Shown: positions 1 through 7,732 of the stretch, in pieces
Position numbering within the stretch: the first letter of the stretch is position 1
Layout: the number at the start of each line of letters is the position of its first letter
Made by a program: the position numbers and the translations under genes
Notes under the pieces: model-generated
The model's input: the letters and a program-made list of their open reading frames with translations, nothing else
What the model was told of the DNA's origin: nothing
The model's database searches: none
Source of the DNA: Burkholderiaceae bacterium
GTDB lineage: Bacteria; Pseudomonadota; Gammaproteobacteria; Burkholderiales; Burkholderiaceae
Assembly: GCA_947374315.1 (NCBI GenBank)
Contig: CANCBK010000043.1
Span: forward strand, 1 to 14,058
Direction of reading: 5' to 3'
DNA: 14,058 nucleotides

Positions 1-84
1 GTTGGAGTATTGCAACAATTCATTGCGATCTTCCACTTGCTCTTGAGAGAGGCGGCCATTTTGCAGGACGAACAAGTTGATCAT
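1..84 (-). CDS. corA: N-terminal start of a minus-strand protein, probably the magnesium/cobalt transporter CorA (partial)
   Basis: The first 28 codons are visible, from an ATG at 84-82 running off the left edge. They begin MINLFVLQNGRLSQEQ and stay open to base 1. An AGGAG Shine-Dalgarno sequence lies 6 nt upstream, so the start is well supported. The short beta-strand opening followed by acidic, Gln-rich residues resembles the N-terminal cytoplasmic domain of betaproteobacterial CorA channels, and corA is a plausible neighbour of pyrF in Burkholderiales. The diagnostic GMN motif and the two C-terminal membrane helices lie outside the window. That a gene starts here is fairly sure; its identity is a recollection-based inference. 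It is divergent from pyrF. Confidence 0.5.
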   Translation of the reverse strand, partial: MINLFVLQNGRLSQEQVEDRNELLQYSN

Positions 85-158
85 GGTGAACTCCTAAGGA
101 ATGTGCGCTAGTTTATCCTATAGAACATGACAGTTTCACTAAAACAAGCTTAAATCCA
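85..158. promoter_or_regulatory. Divergent corA/pyrF intergenic region
   Basis: These 74 bp must carry the start signals of both divergent genes. The AGGAG on the minus strand (about 91-95) serves the left gene. A TATAGA hexamer at 119-124 is the best -10-like sequence toward pyrF, but I see no convincing -35 partner. No clear Shine-Dalgarno sequence precedes the pyrF ATG. The promoter placement is a guess. Confidence 0.25.
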
Positions 159-1004
159 ATGAACTCCAGCCCGAATACCTTTACCCAACAACTTCAATCT
201 GCATGGGCCTCCCAAGACAGTATGCTGTGTGTGGGCTTTGATCCAGATCCCAAGCGTTTGCCCGCATCACTGCAAGGCAAGCCTGAAGGAATCTATGAGT
301 TCTGTCGTGAGATTGCGGATGCTACTGCGGATGTAGCTTGCTCCTTTAAGCCTCAGTTCGCCTACTTCGCTTCCCAAAGGGCGGAAGCGCAGCTCGAGAA
401 GCTGGTTCACTACCTGAAAGACCAATATCCCCATATCCCCGTCATCCTGGACTCTAAGCGTGGGGACATTGGTAGCACTGCAGACCACTACGCTCTAGAG
501 GCTTTTGAGCGTTATGGCGCAGATGCGGTCACCGTCAATCCTTATATGGGCTTTGACACTATCGAGCCATATCTAAAACATACCGGCAAAGGCGTCATTG
601 TTTTATGTCGCACCTCAAACCCTGGCGGCTCAGATCTTCAGTTCTTGAATGTCTCGCCCAGTGGCGAGCCACTCTACCTGCATGTAGCTAAGCTGGCTGC
701 CCAGCAATGGAATGCCTCTGGGCAAATTAGCCTGGTAGTGGGTGCGACCTTTCCTGAGGAGATTGCCAAGGTGCGCGCGATTGTGGGTGAGATGCCTTTG
801 CTCATACCCGGAATTGGTGCCCAAGGTGGAGACATCGATGCCACCGTGAAAGCGGGCAGCATTCCCAACAAACCAGGCATCGGCATGATGATTAATTCTT
901 CAAGAGCCATTTTGTATGCCAGCTCAGGAAATGATTTTGCAGAAGCGGCCAGAAAAGTAGCTATCACTACAAGAGATGCGCTGAGGGCCGCGGCTACTAA
1001 ATAA
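159..1004 (+). CDS. pyrF: Orotidine 5'-phosphate decarboxylase, type 2 (PyrF)
   Basis: This cytoplasmic enzyme decarboxylates orotidine 5'-monophosphate to UMP, the last step of de novo pyrimidine synthesis. The 281-aa protein is a single TIM-barrel domain. It has VGFDPDP at 25-31, FKPQFAYF at 63-70, the catalytic strand [11 protein letters not shown] at 95-105 with D98, K100 and D103 as the Asp-Lys-Asp residues, NPYMGFD at about 126-132, and a phosphate-binding GIGAQGGD stretch near 221-228. The length and the KRGDIGSTA pattern fit the longer type-2 branch found in Burkholderiales, mycobacteria and myxobacteria rather than the roughly 230-aa enterobacterial enzyme. The ATG at 159 is the only reasonable start, although no Shine-Dalgarno sequence is evident. 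It converges with mtgA, only 14 nt beyond its stop. Confidence 0.96.
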   Translation: MNSSPNTFTQQLQSAWASQDSMLCVGFDPDPKRLPASLQGKPEGIYEFCREIADATADVACSFKPQFAYFASQRAEAQLEKLVHYLKDQYPHIPVILDSKRGDIGSTADHYALEAFERYGADAVTVNPYMGFDTIEPYLKHTGKGVIVLCRTSNPGGSDLQFLNVSPSGEPLYLHVAKLAAQQWNASGQISLVVGATFPEEIAKVRAIVGEMPLLIPGIGAQGGDIDATVKAGSIPNKPGIGMMINSSRAILYASSGNDFAEAARKVAITTRDALRAAATK

Positions 1005-1018
1005 AGCCCGCGGGAAAA

Positions 1019-1762
1019 CTAGCGCGCTTTCGGTTTCTGCATGGGTGATAACGCCACCCTATCCATATTTTCTAAAATAAATTCTTGCCGCGTTGGGAAG
1101 TGAATATTAGCTTTACGGCAGTACTGCGCCTTATCAAAACACTTTGGGGCTGGTAAAGCGGAGGCTAAGGCTGCGGCCTGCTCGCGATCTAGTGCAGCAG
1201 GGGCGATTCCGTAATAATGCCGTGACGCAGCGCCAATACCAAAGATACCCTCGCCCCACTCTACTGAATTCAGATAGATCTCCAATAGTCTTTGCTTAGA
1301 TAGTATTGCCTCAAGCAAACCAGTAATGATGAGTTCTTGTGCCTTACGAAAGTAATTCTGCTCAGAAGAGAGAAAGAGATTTTTGGCTAACTGCTGGGTA
1401 ATCGTTGATCCACCTCGTAATGCAAGCTTAGGCTTGCCGTTGCCTTGTTGGTTGAGTTGAGCATTTTTAGCCCAAGCTTTTTGCATATCCTCAACACGCA
1501 CACCCTTATGTTGAAAAAAGATGTCGTCCTCACTCACCAAGACAGCACGTTTTAAGTTGACAGCGATTTTGTCGTAAGGAACCCACGAAGACTGCACTGG
1601 GCAAGACCAATGCAGGCCACAGAGACGCCACCGTTCAGCCCTTTGAAACGCCGTATTGCCGGGATTGAGAACTGTCCACAAACTAATTTGAATAATGAAA
1701 TACATTTGCATGGCGATAAAACCGCCAAGTACACACTTAAGAAAGTAAGGAAGCCAGCGCAT
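1019..1762 (-). CDS. mtgA: Monofunctional biosynthetic peptidoglycan transglycosylase (MtgA)
   Basis: MtgA polymerises lipid II into glycan strands at the periplasmic face of the inner membrane. It has the glycosyltransferase domain of class A penicillin-binding proteins without a transpeptidase domain. The 247-aa protein has one N-terminal membrane segment (about 7-30). The GT51 motifs follow in order: SEDDIFFQHKG at 77-87 with E78 as the expected catalytic glutamate, RGGSTITQQLAKNLF at 116-130, and EIYLNSVEWGEGIFG at 161-175. The length is normal for the family. It is the last gene of the minus-strand unit, starting 17 nt after the aroE stop, so translational coupling is plausible. No strong terminator is seen after it, only the G+C-rich CCGCGG inverted sequences shared with the pyrF end. 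Confidence 0.96.
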   Translation of the reverse strand: MRWLPYFLKCVLGGFIAMQMYFIIQISLWTVLNPGNTAFQRAERWRLCGLHWSCPVQSSWVPYDKIAVNLKRAVLVSEDDIFFQHKGVRVEDMQKAWAKNAQLNQQGNGKPKLALRGGSTITQQLAKNLFLSSEQNYFRKAQELIITGLLEAILSKQRLLEIYLNSVEWGEGIFGIGAASRHYYGIAPAALDREQAAALASALPAPKCFDKAQYCRKANIHFPTRQEFILENMDRVALSPMQKPKAR

Positions 1763-1779
1763 TGAAGCTCAGCTATAGC

Positions 1780-2688
1780 CTATAGAGTACGAAGTTCTGC
1801 CAATACTGCGCGAGAATCAATCGCATCGGCAAGGTTTACACCGCGCCAGATTAAGAAGGCATCTGCGGCCTGCTCTACCAGCATGCCCAACCCATCACTC
1901 ACACGCGCACCACGGTGCAATGCTTGCTGCATAAATGCAGTGACTTTGCCGTAAACCATGTCATAGGCAAATGATTGTGGAGTAAAAATATTGCTTGCCG
2001 CCAAATCACTGATCGGCGACTCATCAGATAGTCCAGCAGCCGTAGCATTAATCACTAGATCAAAGTCCGCGCTTGTCTTAGCGGCATCTTCCAGATCGCT
2101 CAAAGCAACCGCCTGCAATGCAACATGATGAGACTTAGCCAACCCACTAAATAATTGAACCAACTCATCCGCTTTCGCATTTGATCGATTGGCAATAATC
2201 AACTCTTTTGGTGATTTTTCTAGCAATGGGCCGAGCACACCGCGAGAAGCGCCGCCCGCACCCAACAACAAAATTCGTGAACCTTGAATCTGGATCCCTT
2301 GCGCTAACAAGTCTCTCACTAAACCCGCGCCATCGGTATTGTCACCGAAGATTTTTCCATTCTCAAAGCGCAAGGTATTAACGGCACCAGCTAATTGCGC
2401 ACGCGGTGTTAGTACATCAGCAAACATCTGGGCATCCAACTTGAAAGGCACTGTCACATTCATACCTTTACCGCCAGCAGAAAAGAACGATTTTGCTGCG
2501 ACAGTAAATGCACCTAAGGCGGGCTGCAAATATCCATAGTGCATTTTTTGGCTTGACTGCTCAGCAAATCTTTTGTGAATTTCAGGGGACTTGCTATGTG
2601 AGATCGGGTTACCCGCAACAGCATAGACATCCACTCCAGGAAATTGGATGGGATCGGTATGTAAGTCCTTGGAGTGAGATGAATTCAT
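1780..2688 (-). CDS. aroE: Shikimate dehydrogenase (NADP+)
   Basis: AroE reduces 3-dehydroshikimate to shikimate with NADPH in the cytoplasm. The 302-aa protein has the shikimate-binding GNPISHSKSPEIHK at 26-39, NVTVPFK at 77-83 with K83 as the expected catalytic lysine, GDNTDGAG at 115-122 with D119 as the catalytic aspartate, and the dinucleotide-binding LLGAGGASRGV at 141-151. ANRS at 166-169 follows the Rossmann beta-strand and fits NADP preference. The N-terminus is about 20 residues longer than in the E. coli enzyme. No later in-frame ATG precedes the SHSKS motif, so I keep this start despite a weak ribosome-binding site. It lies 42 nt after the TonB-like gene and 17 nt before mtgA. Confidence 0.96.
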   Translation of the reverse strand: MNSSHSKDLHTDPIQFPGVDVYAVAGNPISHSKSPEIHKRFAEQSSQKMHYGYLQPALGAFTVAAKSFFSAGGKGMNVTVPFKLDAQMFADVLTPRAQLAGAVNTLRFENGKIFGDNTDGAGLVRDLLAQGIQIQGSRILLLGAGGASRGVLGPLLEKSPKELIIANRSNAKADELVQLFSGLAKSHHVALQAVALSDLEDAAKTSADFDLVINATAAGLSDESPISDLAASNIFTPQSFAYDMVYGKVTAFMQQALHRGARVSDGLGMLVEQAADAFLIWRGVNLADAIDSRAVLAELRTL

Positions 2689-2730
2689 ATTGAGTAGAGG
2701 ATAAGCGAAATTCTGCGATTGCCGAACTAA

Positions 2731-3591
2731 TTAGAGGCGCAACTCCAAACGATCAGCGCTGTCTCGCGTGAACTCAAAAGTAGAAATCCAATCCAAGATA
2801 TCTATTTGATTGCGCATCTCTAAAGGAAAGGGGCCGAAGGGGGCAGATGCGCGAACAATCGCCAAGGCCTGCCGATCTAACTCGGGGTTGCCAGAACTGC
2901 GTCCAATGCTCAAACCATCCCTTCCCTGGGCATTATTCACAATCCGCCCTTGAGCATCCACGCTGACAACAATCACCAAGCTGCCATACAAGGGGCGCCC
3001 ATTCGCTCTTGGGAAAAAAGCGCTGCCATAGGCTTCTATTTTTTGGCGCATAGCATCGTAATACTGCGCAAATACAACCGCTTTCGTGCTGGCACCAGTT
3101 AAGACCTTCCGACGCGGTTCACGTCCATTGGCTTGCAAACGCTTAGCCAACTCCGCCTCCAGGGAATTGAGCTGTGACGCCAGCTTTTTATCGTCTCCAC
3201 TCTTGCGCCCATCTGATAGGGCTCGATTTTCATCAAGCTTTGCCAGCATCTGCTTTTGTTGCTTTTCCAAAACTTCAAGACGGGCTTCGGCTCCCAGCCT
3301 AGCTCGATGCAGCGCAGTAGCATCTTGTTCGACAGTGTTGCCTCCACCTTGCAAATCTGCCTGTGCTAATTTATTGGCTTGCTTGGGCGCAACTTGATTG
3401 CTGGCGTTGACCAATACGACACTCAGCGGCGTATTTAAGCGACGGCTCTCTATCTCCCCCATGCCCCAACGAAATGATAAAAAAATCAGATGGGCCAAAA
3501 TAGAGAGGCATAAAGCGAATCCGAATGGATAGCGTTGCCAGGCGCTATCCATACTTTCCAGTGCCCGCCTTAACTTAGGTGGAACTTGCAT
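2731..3591 (-). CDS. TonB-like protein (TonB C-terminal domain, energy-transducer family)
   Basis: This is a predicted inner-membrane protein reaching across the periplasm. Residues are counted from an upstream TTG at 3600; I prefer the ATG at 3591 (residue 4, giving 286 aa) because ATG is the commoner start. The layout is a basic N-terminus, one membrane helix at about 27-45 (FGFALCLSILAHLIFLSF), a charged Ala/Lys/Glu/Gln-rich stretch at about 98-157 that looks like a coiled coil, and a TonB-type C-terminal domain at about 177-278. The last contains YGSLVIVVSVDAQGRI and a late APFGPFP segment. Classical TonB has a Pro-rich periplasmic spacer; this one does not. No exbB or exbD is present in the window. 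It overlaps the end of the upstream exoribonuclease by 17 nt, so it is probably translated from the same mRNA. Confidence 0.8.
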   Translation of the reverse strand: MQVPPKLRRALESMDSAWQRYPFGFALCLSILAHLIFLSFRWGMGEIESRRLNTPLSVVLVNASNQVAPKQANKLAQADLQGGGNTVEQDATALHRARLGAEARLEVLEKQQKQMLAKLDENRALSDGRKSGDDKKLASQLNSLEAELAKRLQANGREPRRKVLTGASTKAVVFAQYYDAMRQKIEAYGSAFFPRANGRPLYGSLVIVVSVDAQGRIVNNAQGRDGLSIGRSSGNPELDRQALAIVRASAPFGPFPLEMRNQIDILDWISTFEFTRDSADRLELRL

Positions 3592-5563
3592 CGCTCGCAA
3601 GAACTTCAGGAGTGTCTATATGCAATATGCGCACGCCAGCACTGAGTTGCAATAGATCCACATCAGAAATCATGACCTCAGCGCGCGTCAGACGCGGATG
3701 GGTTGCCAACTCAGGAATGGGGAGATGCAATGGAATGGGCTCTACTCGCGACATGCCTTCTTTTAAGTGTCTGACAAATACTGGCTTAGACACCTCATCT
3801 TGAGCAATCCATCGCAAACACCAATACTTCTCTAGTCGATCTTGATATTCACCATAAGCGGAATAACACGCTTCAAAATCAGCAGCGATGCCCATCAAGG
3901 TCGCATCTCGCGGTGGAAACGGAGCCACCATTTTTGCGGTGATGCCATGCTTCGCCAAGGCAATGAGCTGCCATTGGTTCACTAAGTCAGAATATCGACG
4001 TAGTGGTGAAGTGCACCAGGCATAGTAATCTAGCCCTAAACCCTCATGTGGCCCAGGGGTTGTCTGCATACGGGTACGCAAAGGACCCCAACCTTTCTGT
4101 GTACGGAACAGGCCAGGTAAACCATGGTCAGCCAGCAAACGCCCAGAAGCGCTATTGCAATAAATCATCCACTCGGCAACGATCGTATCCAAAATGGATC
4201 CACGCTGGCGGGGTGTAATTTCTACTCGCTGCACCCCATCCACTACCTTGATTTGAAAATGAAAATCTCTTGCTAACGCATTCGGATCAACCACTCCTAG
4301 CTGCTCGGCACGCAATCCATTAGCTACTCGCTGCTCCTGCCGTCCAGCATGCAATAACTTTGCAGCAGCCCATAACACTCGCAATTCTTGGTGAAAAGGG
4401 AAGTTTGCAGAGTCATCCGTCAAACTCTCTTCGGTCACTAGATGCTCCAGATTTTCCAAGCGAAGATTAGATCCCATTGGAACCATTTCAGTACGCAATT
4501 GCAAAGAGTTTTTATCTACAGCACCAGCGCTATCAATATCCACATAGATCGATAAAGCGGGGCGAGGAGCGCCCTCATCCAATGAAAACTGCTGAATAAC
4601 CGCATGCGGCAACATCGTAATCTTGTTACCAGGAAAGTACACCGTCGACATACGCGCGCGCGCAATCTGGTCTAACGCATCATCCTTAGTAATAGCCAGT
4701 CCAGGTGCGGCAATATGAATTCCGATCCGATGCCCGCCCTCAGCGAGCTCCGTCACTGACAAAGCATCATCAATTTCGGTTGTTCCTGAATCATCAATCG
4801 AGAATGCCGTGACCTCGGCAAGCGGTAATTCTGAAATCGCTGCGTCTAATACAGCTTGTTCTACCGCCAAACTTTCATCATGAGCAGAGCCCCGTGGAAA
4901 GTGGGTTTTTAGAAACATGCCTTGGTGGTAGTCAAGGGGTGAGTCGATAGCGCCACAACGGATCATCAGTTGCGCAGGTGACTCCCCAGATTCTGTGCAC
5001 GCTGCAATCAAAGCCTTATAGGCTAAGGTATTCTTATCTGGGGCAAATAACAATTGATTTGCTTGGGATTTCAAAGTCTCTGGAAATACACCTGAAACCA
5101 ATTCTTGCTGCCAAGCTATCTGCTGCTCTAATTCTTTTTGCTTGCGCTCCAAGGCAGCCAAGCCGGCCTGCAACTGCTCTAGAGGCGCTCTCTGAAAGCG
5201 TCCACGCCCCTTGCGTCGAAAGAATACTGGCGCGCCTTGCAAGGCGATAGCGAGAGCGGTCTGCTGCGGAATCGTGGCTTGAGCACCAAAGTACTCATGA
5301 GATACATCTACCAAGCCAAATTCTTCATCAGGAGCGCAATCCCAAAGCAATTGCAAATCAATCTCTTTCGATAGAGCGCTAGCTTCATCCATGAGCGCCT
5401 GGGGCTCGGGATTTTCAAAACGCAGCCAAACCTCTTTAGCCTTTAACTTAATCTTCTTTCCGGACAGACTGGTTGCTTGCCAAGATTCAGTATCCCCAGC
5501 GCCCGAGGCAGACTGGACTGTGGCAACCTTAATGTCGCCACCTTCTTCATATAAAAGATGCAT
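3575..5563 (-). CDS. RNB-domain exoribonuclease (RNase II/RNase R family)
   Basis: This is a predicted 3'-to-5' exoribonuclease of the RNB family, degrading single-stranded RNA in the cytoplasm. The 662-aa protein has a divergent N-terminal half with no obvious canonical cold-shock domains. It includes an Ala/Glu/Gln-rich helical stretch at about 125-156. The RNB catalytic domain begins at about 250 with AFSIDDSGTTEIDDALSV (253-270), which supplies the acidic metal-binding cluster D257, E263, D265 and D266. It ends near YYAWCTSPLRRYSDLVNQ (513-530), the conserved RNB C-terminal signature. The last 60 residues may form a degenerate S1-like barrel. The start ATG lies 2 nt after the dehydrogenase stop, so coupling is likely. 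The family is sure; whether it replaces RNase II or has a special substrate cannot be read from the sequence. Confidence 0.9.
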   Translation of the reverse strand: MHLLYEEGGDIKVATVQSASGAGDTESWQATSLSGKKIKLKAKEVWLRFENPEPQALMDEASALSKEIDLQLLWDCAPDEEFGLVDVSHEYFGAQATIPQQTALAIALQGAPVFFRRKGRGRFQRAPLEQLQAGLAALERKQKELEQQIAWQQELVSGVFPETLKSQANQLLFAPDKNTLAYKALIAACTESGESPAQLMIRCGAIDSPLDYHQGMFLKTHFPRGSAHDESLAVEQAVLDAAISELPLAEVTAFSIDDSGTTEIDDALSVTELAEGGHRIGIHIAAPGLAITKDDALDQIARARMSTVYFPGNKITMLPHAVIQQFSLDEGAPRPALSIYVDIDSAGAVDKNSLQLRTEMVPMGSNLRLENLEHLVTEESLTDDSANFPFHQELRVLWAAAKLLHAGRQEQRVANGLRAEQLGVVDPNALARDFHFQIKVVDGVQRVEITPRQRGSILDTIVAEWMIYCNSASGRLLADHGLPGLFRTQKGWGPLRTRMQTTPGPHEGLGLDYYAWCTSPLRRYSDLVNQWQLIALAKHGITAKMVAPFPPRDATLMGIAADFEACYSAYGEYQDRLEKYWCLRWIAQDEVSKPVFVRHLKEGMSRVEPIPLHLPIPELATHPRLTRAEVMISDVDLLQLSAGVRILHIDTPEVLASDASST

Positions 5564-5565
5564 GC

Positions 5566-6300
5566 TTAGAGAGAAATCCCGCCACTGGCCTCAAGTGCTA
5601 CGCCATTGACATAACTCGCTTCGTCGCTCGCTAAAAATAAGTACACATTCGCCATCTCTTCGGGGGTTCCTAGGCGACCAAGCCAGCTACGCCTCTCGAT
5701 ATCTTTCAAAATATTTTCCGGCATGGCTTTCACCATCTCCGTGGCGATAAACCCTGGGCAAACTGCATTCACTCGAACGCCTTTTGCGCCCAATTCACGC
5801 GCCCAAGTTTTGGTGAAGCCAATCACGCCAAATTTAGTAGCCGAATAATTAGTCTGGCCAAAATTTCCATAAATCCCAACGACGCTTGAAGCATTCACAA
5901 CAGCACCCTTACCCGCTTCGAGCATATGCGGAACAACTAACTGTGTGCAGTTGAAAACACCCTTCAGATTGACGTCAATTACCGCATCAAATTGGGCTTC
6001 TGTCATCTTGACTAAGCGGGCATCCTGCGTAATGCCGGCGTTGTTAATCAAAACATCAATACGGCCATGGCGTTGCATGATTTGATCAACCGCCGTTTGA
6101 ATGCTATCCCGATCGGTCACATTCATGACATAAGCCTCAGCGCCAGGAATCAGATCAGCCGCCGCCTTGACTGCGTCCAGACTCATGTCTCCAATCATCA
6201 CCTTGGCACCCTCTTCGGCAAATCGCTTAGCCGTTGCGAAGCCAATGCCTTTTGCTGCACCAGTAATGATCGCTACTTTATCTTTGAGTCTCATGTTCAT
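5566..6300 (-). CDS. FabG-like short-chain dehydrogenase/reductase (3-oxoacyl-ACP or acetoacetyl-CoA reductase type)
   Basis: This cytoplasmic 244-aa oxidoreductase belongs to the classical SDR family. The sequence shows the nucleotide-binding [10 protein letters not shown] at 13-22, NNAG at 86-89, and the catalytic Ser-Tyr-Lys set in NASSVVG and NYSATKFG (S139, Y152, K156 by alignment with E. coli FabG). It ends in a typical ALEASGG stretch. The second beta-strand ends in an acidic residue (MIGD, D38), which in SDRs usually favours NAD(H) over NADP(H), unlike canonical FabG; this is inference. Its ATG overlaps the mpl stop in an ATGA arrangement, and an AGAAGG sequence 7 nt upstream supports this start over the ATG two codons later. 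Substrate is uncertain: beta-ketoacyl-ACP, acetoacetyl-CoA or another 3-hydroxyacyl substrate. Confidence 0.88.
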   Translation of the reverse strand: MNMRLKDKVAIITGAAKGIGFATAKRFAEEGAKVMIGDMSLDAVKAAADLIPGAEAYVMNVTDRDSIQTAVDQIMQRHGRIDVLINNAGITQDARLVKMTEAQFDAVIDVNLKGVFNCTQLVVPHMLEAGKGAVVNASSVVGIYGNFGQTNYSATKFGVIGFTKTWARELGAKGVRVNAVCPGFIATEMVKAMPENILKDIERRSWLGRLGTPEEMANVYLFLASDEASYVNGVALEASGGISL

Positions 6301-7706
6301 TGCTTTGCCTTCTCTTGAATTGCAGTCAATATTTTTTGATGTACACCACCAAATCCACCGTTACTCATCACCAAGATGTGATCGCCAGGCTTCGCTTCAC
6401 TGGCAACCGCCTTCACCAAGGCGCTCAGATCATCAAAGGCTGAGGCACGATCACTTTCATTCGCATTTAATGGTGATAACACTTCATTCAAATCCCACCC
6501 TAAAGACTCTTTACCTGAACTAGCGCCATACGCAAACACCTTATCGGCCGCCTCCAGACTCTTGGGCAGCTGCGCCTTCATCACACCTAACTTCATCGTA
6601 TTGGATCTCGGCTCAAGCACAGCCAAGATACGGGCCCGACCAACGCGCCTCCGTAAGCCATCTACCGTTGTCGTGATTGCTGTTGGGTGATGCGCAAAAT
6701 CATCATAGACCGTCACCTCATTTGCCACACCAATCGTCTCTAAACGGCGCTTCACATTCCTGAACTCGGCCAAAGCACGGGCCGCATCCACTGGAGCAAT
6801 GCCAATATGATTTGCAGAGGCAATTGCTGCCAGTGCATTCAACTGATTATGACGGCCCATGACCCCAGAATCTGGCGCCCATTTCACGGTGGCCACCTCT
6901 TTACCCTCTTGCAACACAATGAAGCCATCAGCCTTCTGGGAAATCAAAGACCACGCATTTTGCTGATCCTGCCCAAACTTTTCAACCGGCGCCCATGCAC
7001 CTCTCGCAATCACCCTCTCGAGGGCCGGCTCTTCGCCATTCACCACTACCAGACCATTGCCCGGCACAGTTCGAACCAAATGATGAAACTGGGTTTCAAT
7101 TGCAGCAAGGTCGGCAAAAATATCGGCATGATCAAACTCCAGATTATTTAATAGGGCAGTGCGCGGCCGATAGTGAACAAACTTACTGCGCTTATCAAAA
7201 AATGCGGTGTCGTATTCATCTGCCTCAATCACAAAGTATTTACTTTCACCCAAACAGGCAGACACCGTGAAGTTGAGGGGAACGCCACCAATTAAATACC
7301 CCGGCTTGTAGCCATTACATTCCAAGATCCAAGCGAGCATGGCTGAGGTTGTCGTTTTACCGTGCGTCCCGGCGACAGCCAAAACATGGCGACCAAACAG
7401 GACTTGCTCGCCAAGCCACTGTGGTCCAGATGTATAGGGAAGCCCTTGATTCAGAATAGCCTCCATCAATGGATTACCGCGAGAAACCACATTTCCGATC
7501 ACAAATAAATCAGGCATCGTTTCAAACTGTAATAATTGATCGGGCGAGAATCCCTCAATGAGTTCAATGCCCTGCGCCTCCAGCTGAGTGCTCATTGGCG
7601 GATACACATTGGCGTCACAGCCAGTAACGCGATGTCCGGCTTGCCGAGCGATTGCGGCAATGCCGCCCATGAAAGTACCGCAAATGCCTAAGATATGAAT
7701 ATGCAT
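6297..7706 (-). CDS. mpl: UDP-N-acetylmuramate:L-alanyl-gamma-D-glutamyl-meso-diaminopimelate ligase (Mpl)
   Basis: Mpl reattaches the recycled tripeptide L-Ala-gamma-D-Glu-meso-DAP to UDP-MurNAc, returning cell-wall turnover products to peptidoglycan synthesis. It is a Mur-ligase-family protein. Counted from an upstream TTG at 7712 (471 aa), it shows an N-terminal UDP-binding [12 protein letters not shown] at 6-17, the ATP-binding P-loop [12 protein letters not shown] at 114-125, [11 protein letters not shown] in the middle domain, and [11 protein letters not shown] near 336-346, which is the Mpl/MurC-type signature. I prefer the ATG at 7706 (469 aa), because HIHILGICG then sits right at the N-terminus as in the family. 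No Shine-Dalgarno sequence precedes either start. It leads the six-gene minus-strand unit. Confidence 0.95.
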   Translation of the reverse strand: MHIHILGICGTFMGGIAAIARQAGHRVTGCDANVYPPMSTQLEAQGIELIEGFSPDQLLQFETMPDLFVIGNVVSRGNPLMEAILNQGLPYTSGPQWLGEQVLFGRHVLAVAGTHGKTTTSAMLAWILECNGYKPGYLIGGVPLNFTVSACLGESKYFVIEADEYDTAFFDKRSKFVHYRPRTALLNNLEFDHADIFADLAAIETQFHHLVRTVPGNGLVVVNGEEPALERVIARGAWAPVEKFGQDQQNAWSLISQKADGFIVLQEGKEVATVKWAPDSGVMGRHNQLNALAAIASANHIGIAPVDAARALAEFRNVKRRLETIGVANEVTVYDDFAHHPTAITTTVDGLRRRVGRARILAVLEPRSNTMKLGVMKAQLPKSLEAADKVFAYGASSGKESLGWDLNEVLSPLNANESDRASAFDDLSALVKAVASEAKPGDHILVMSNGGFGGVHQKILTAIQEKAKQ

Positions 7707-7714
7707 TTGCAAAT
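7680..7714. promoter_or_regulatory. Inverted repeat over the mpl start in the mpl/tlpA divergent region (possible operator)
   Basis: GCAAATGC (7680-7687) and GCATTTGC (7703-7710) form a perfect 8-bp inverted repeat with a 15-bp spacer. Its right arm overlaps a 10-bp palindrome ATTTGCAAAT (7705-7714). A TAAAAT hexamer on the minus strand (7718-7713) is the best -10 candidate for mpl and would place the transcription start close to the mpl ATG. The symmetry could be a regulator site for the two divergent genes, but it lies mostly inside coding sequence and no matching regulator was identified. Confidence 0.3.
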
Positions 7715-7721
7715 TTTAACG

Positions 7722-7727
7722 AAGGAG
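7722..7727 (+). promoter_or_regulatory. Ribosome-binding site fixing the GTG start of the TlpA-like gene
   Basis: AAGGAG is followed by a 5-nt spacer and then GTG at 7733. This strong site is why the GTG, rather than a later ATG, is taken as the start. Confidence 0.75.
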
Positions 7728-7732
7728 TTCTA

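Noticed and set aside
985..1015. CCGCGG inverted sequences at the pyrF/mtgA convergence as a terminator
   Set aside because: The G+C-rich arms are each self-palindromic and pair only with a bulge, and no T-run follows on either strand.
3086..3397. 103-codon plus-strand open frame inside the TonB-like gene
   Set aside because: It is antisense to the Lys/Ala/Glu-rich region, has low-complexity Ser/Cys/Ala composition and no family resemblance. It is a shadow of the real gene.
3592..3600. TTG start of the TonB-like gene three codons upstream of the ATG
   Set aside because: TTG is a rarer start, no better ribosome-binding site accompanies it, and the ATG at 3591 gives an equally plausible N-terminus.
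6167..6523. 118-codon plus-strand open frame over the dehydrogenase/mpl junction
   Set aside because: It crosses two well-supported minus-strand genes, has no recognisable domain and no ribosome-binding site.
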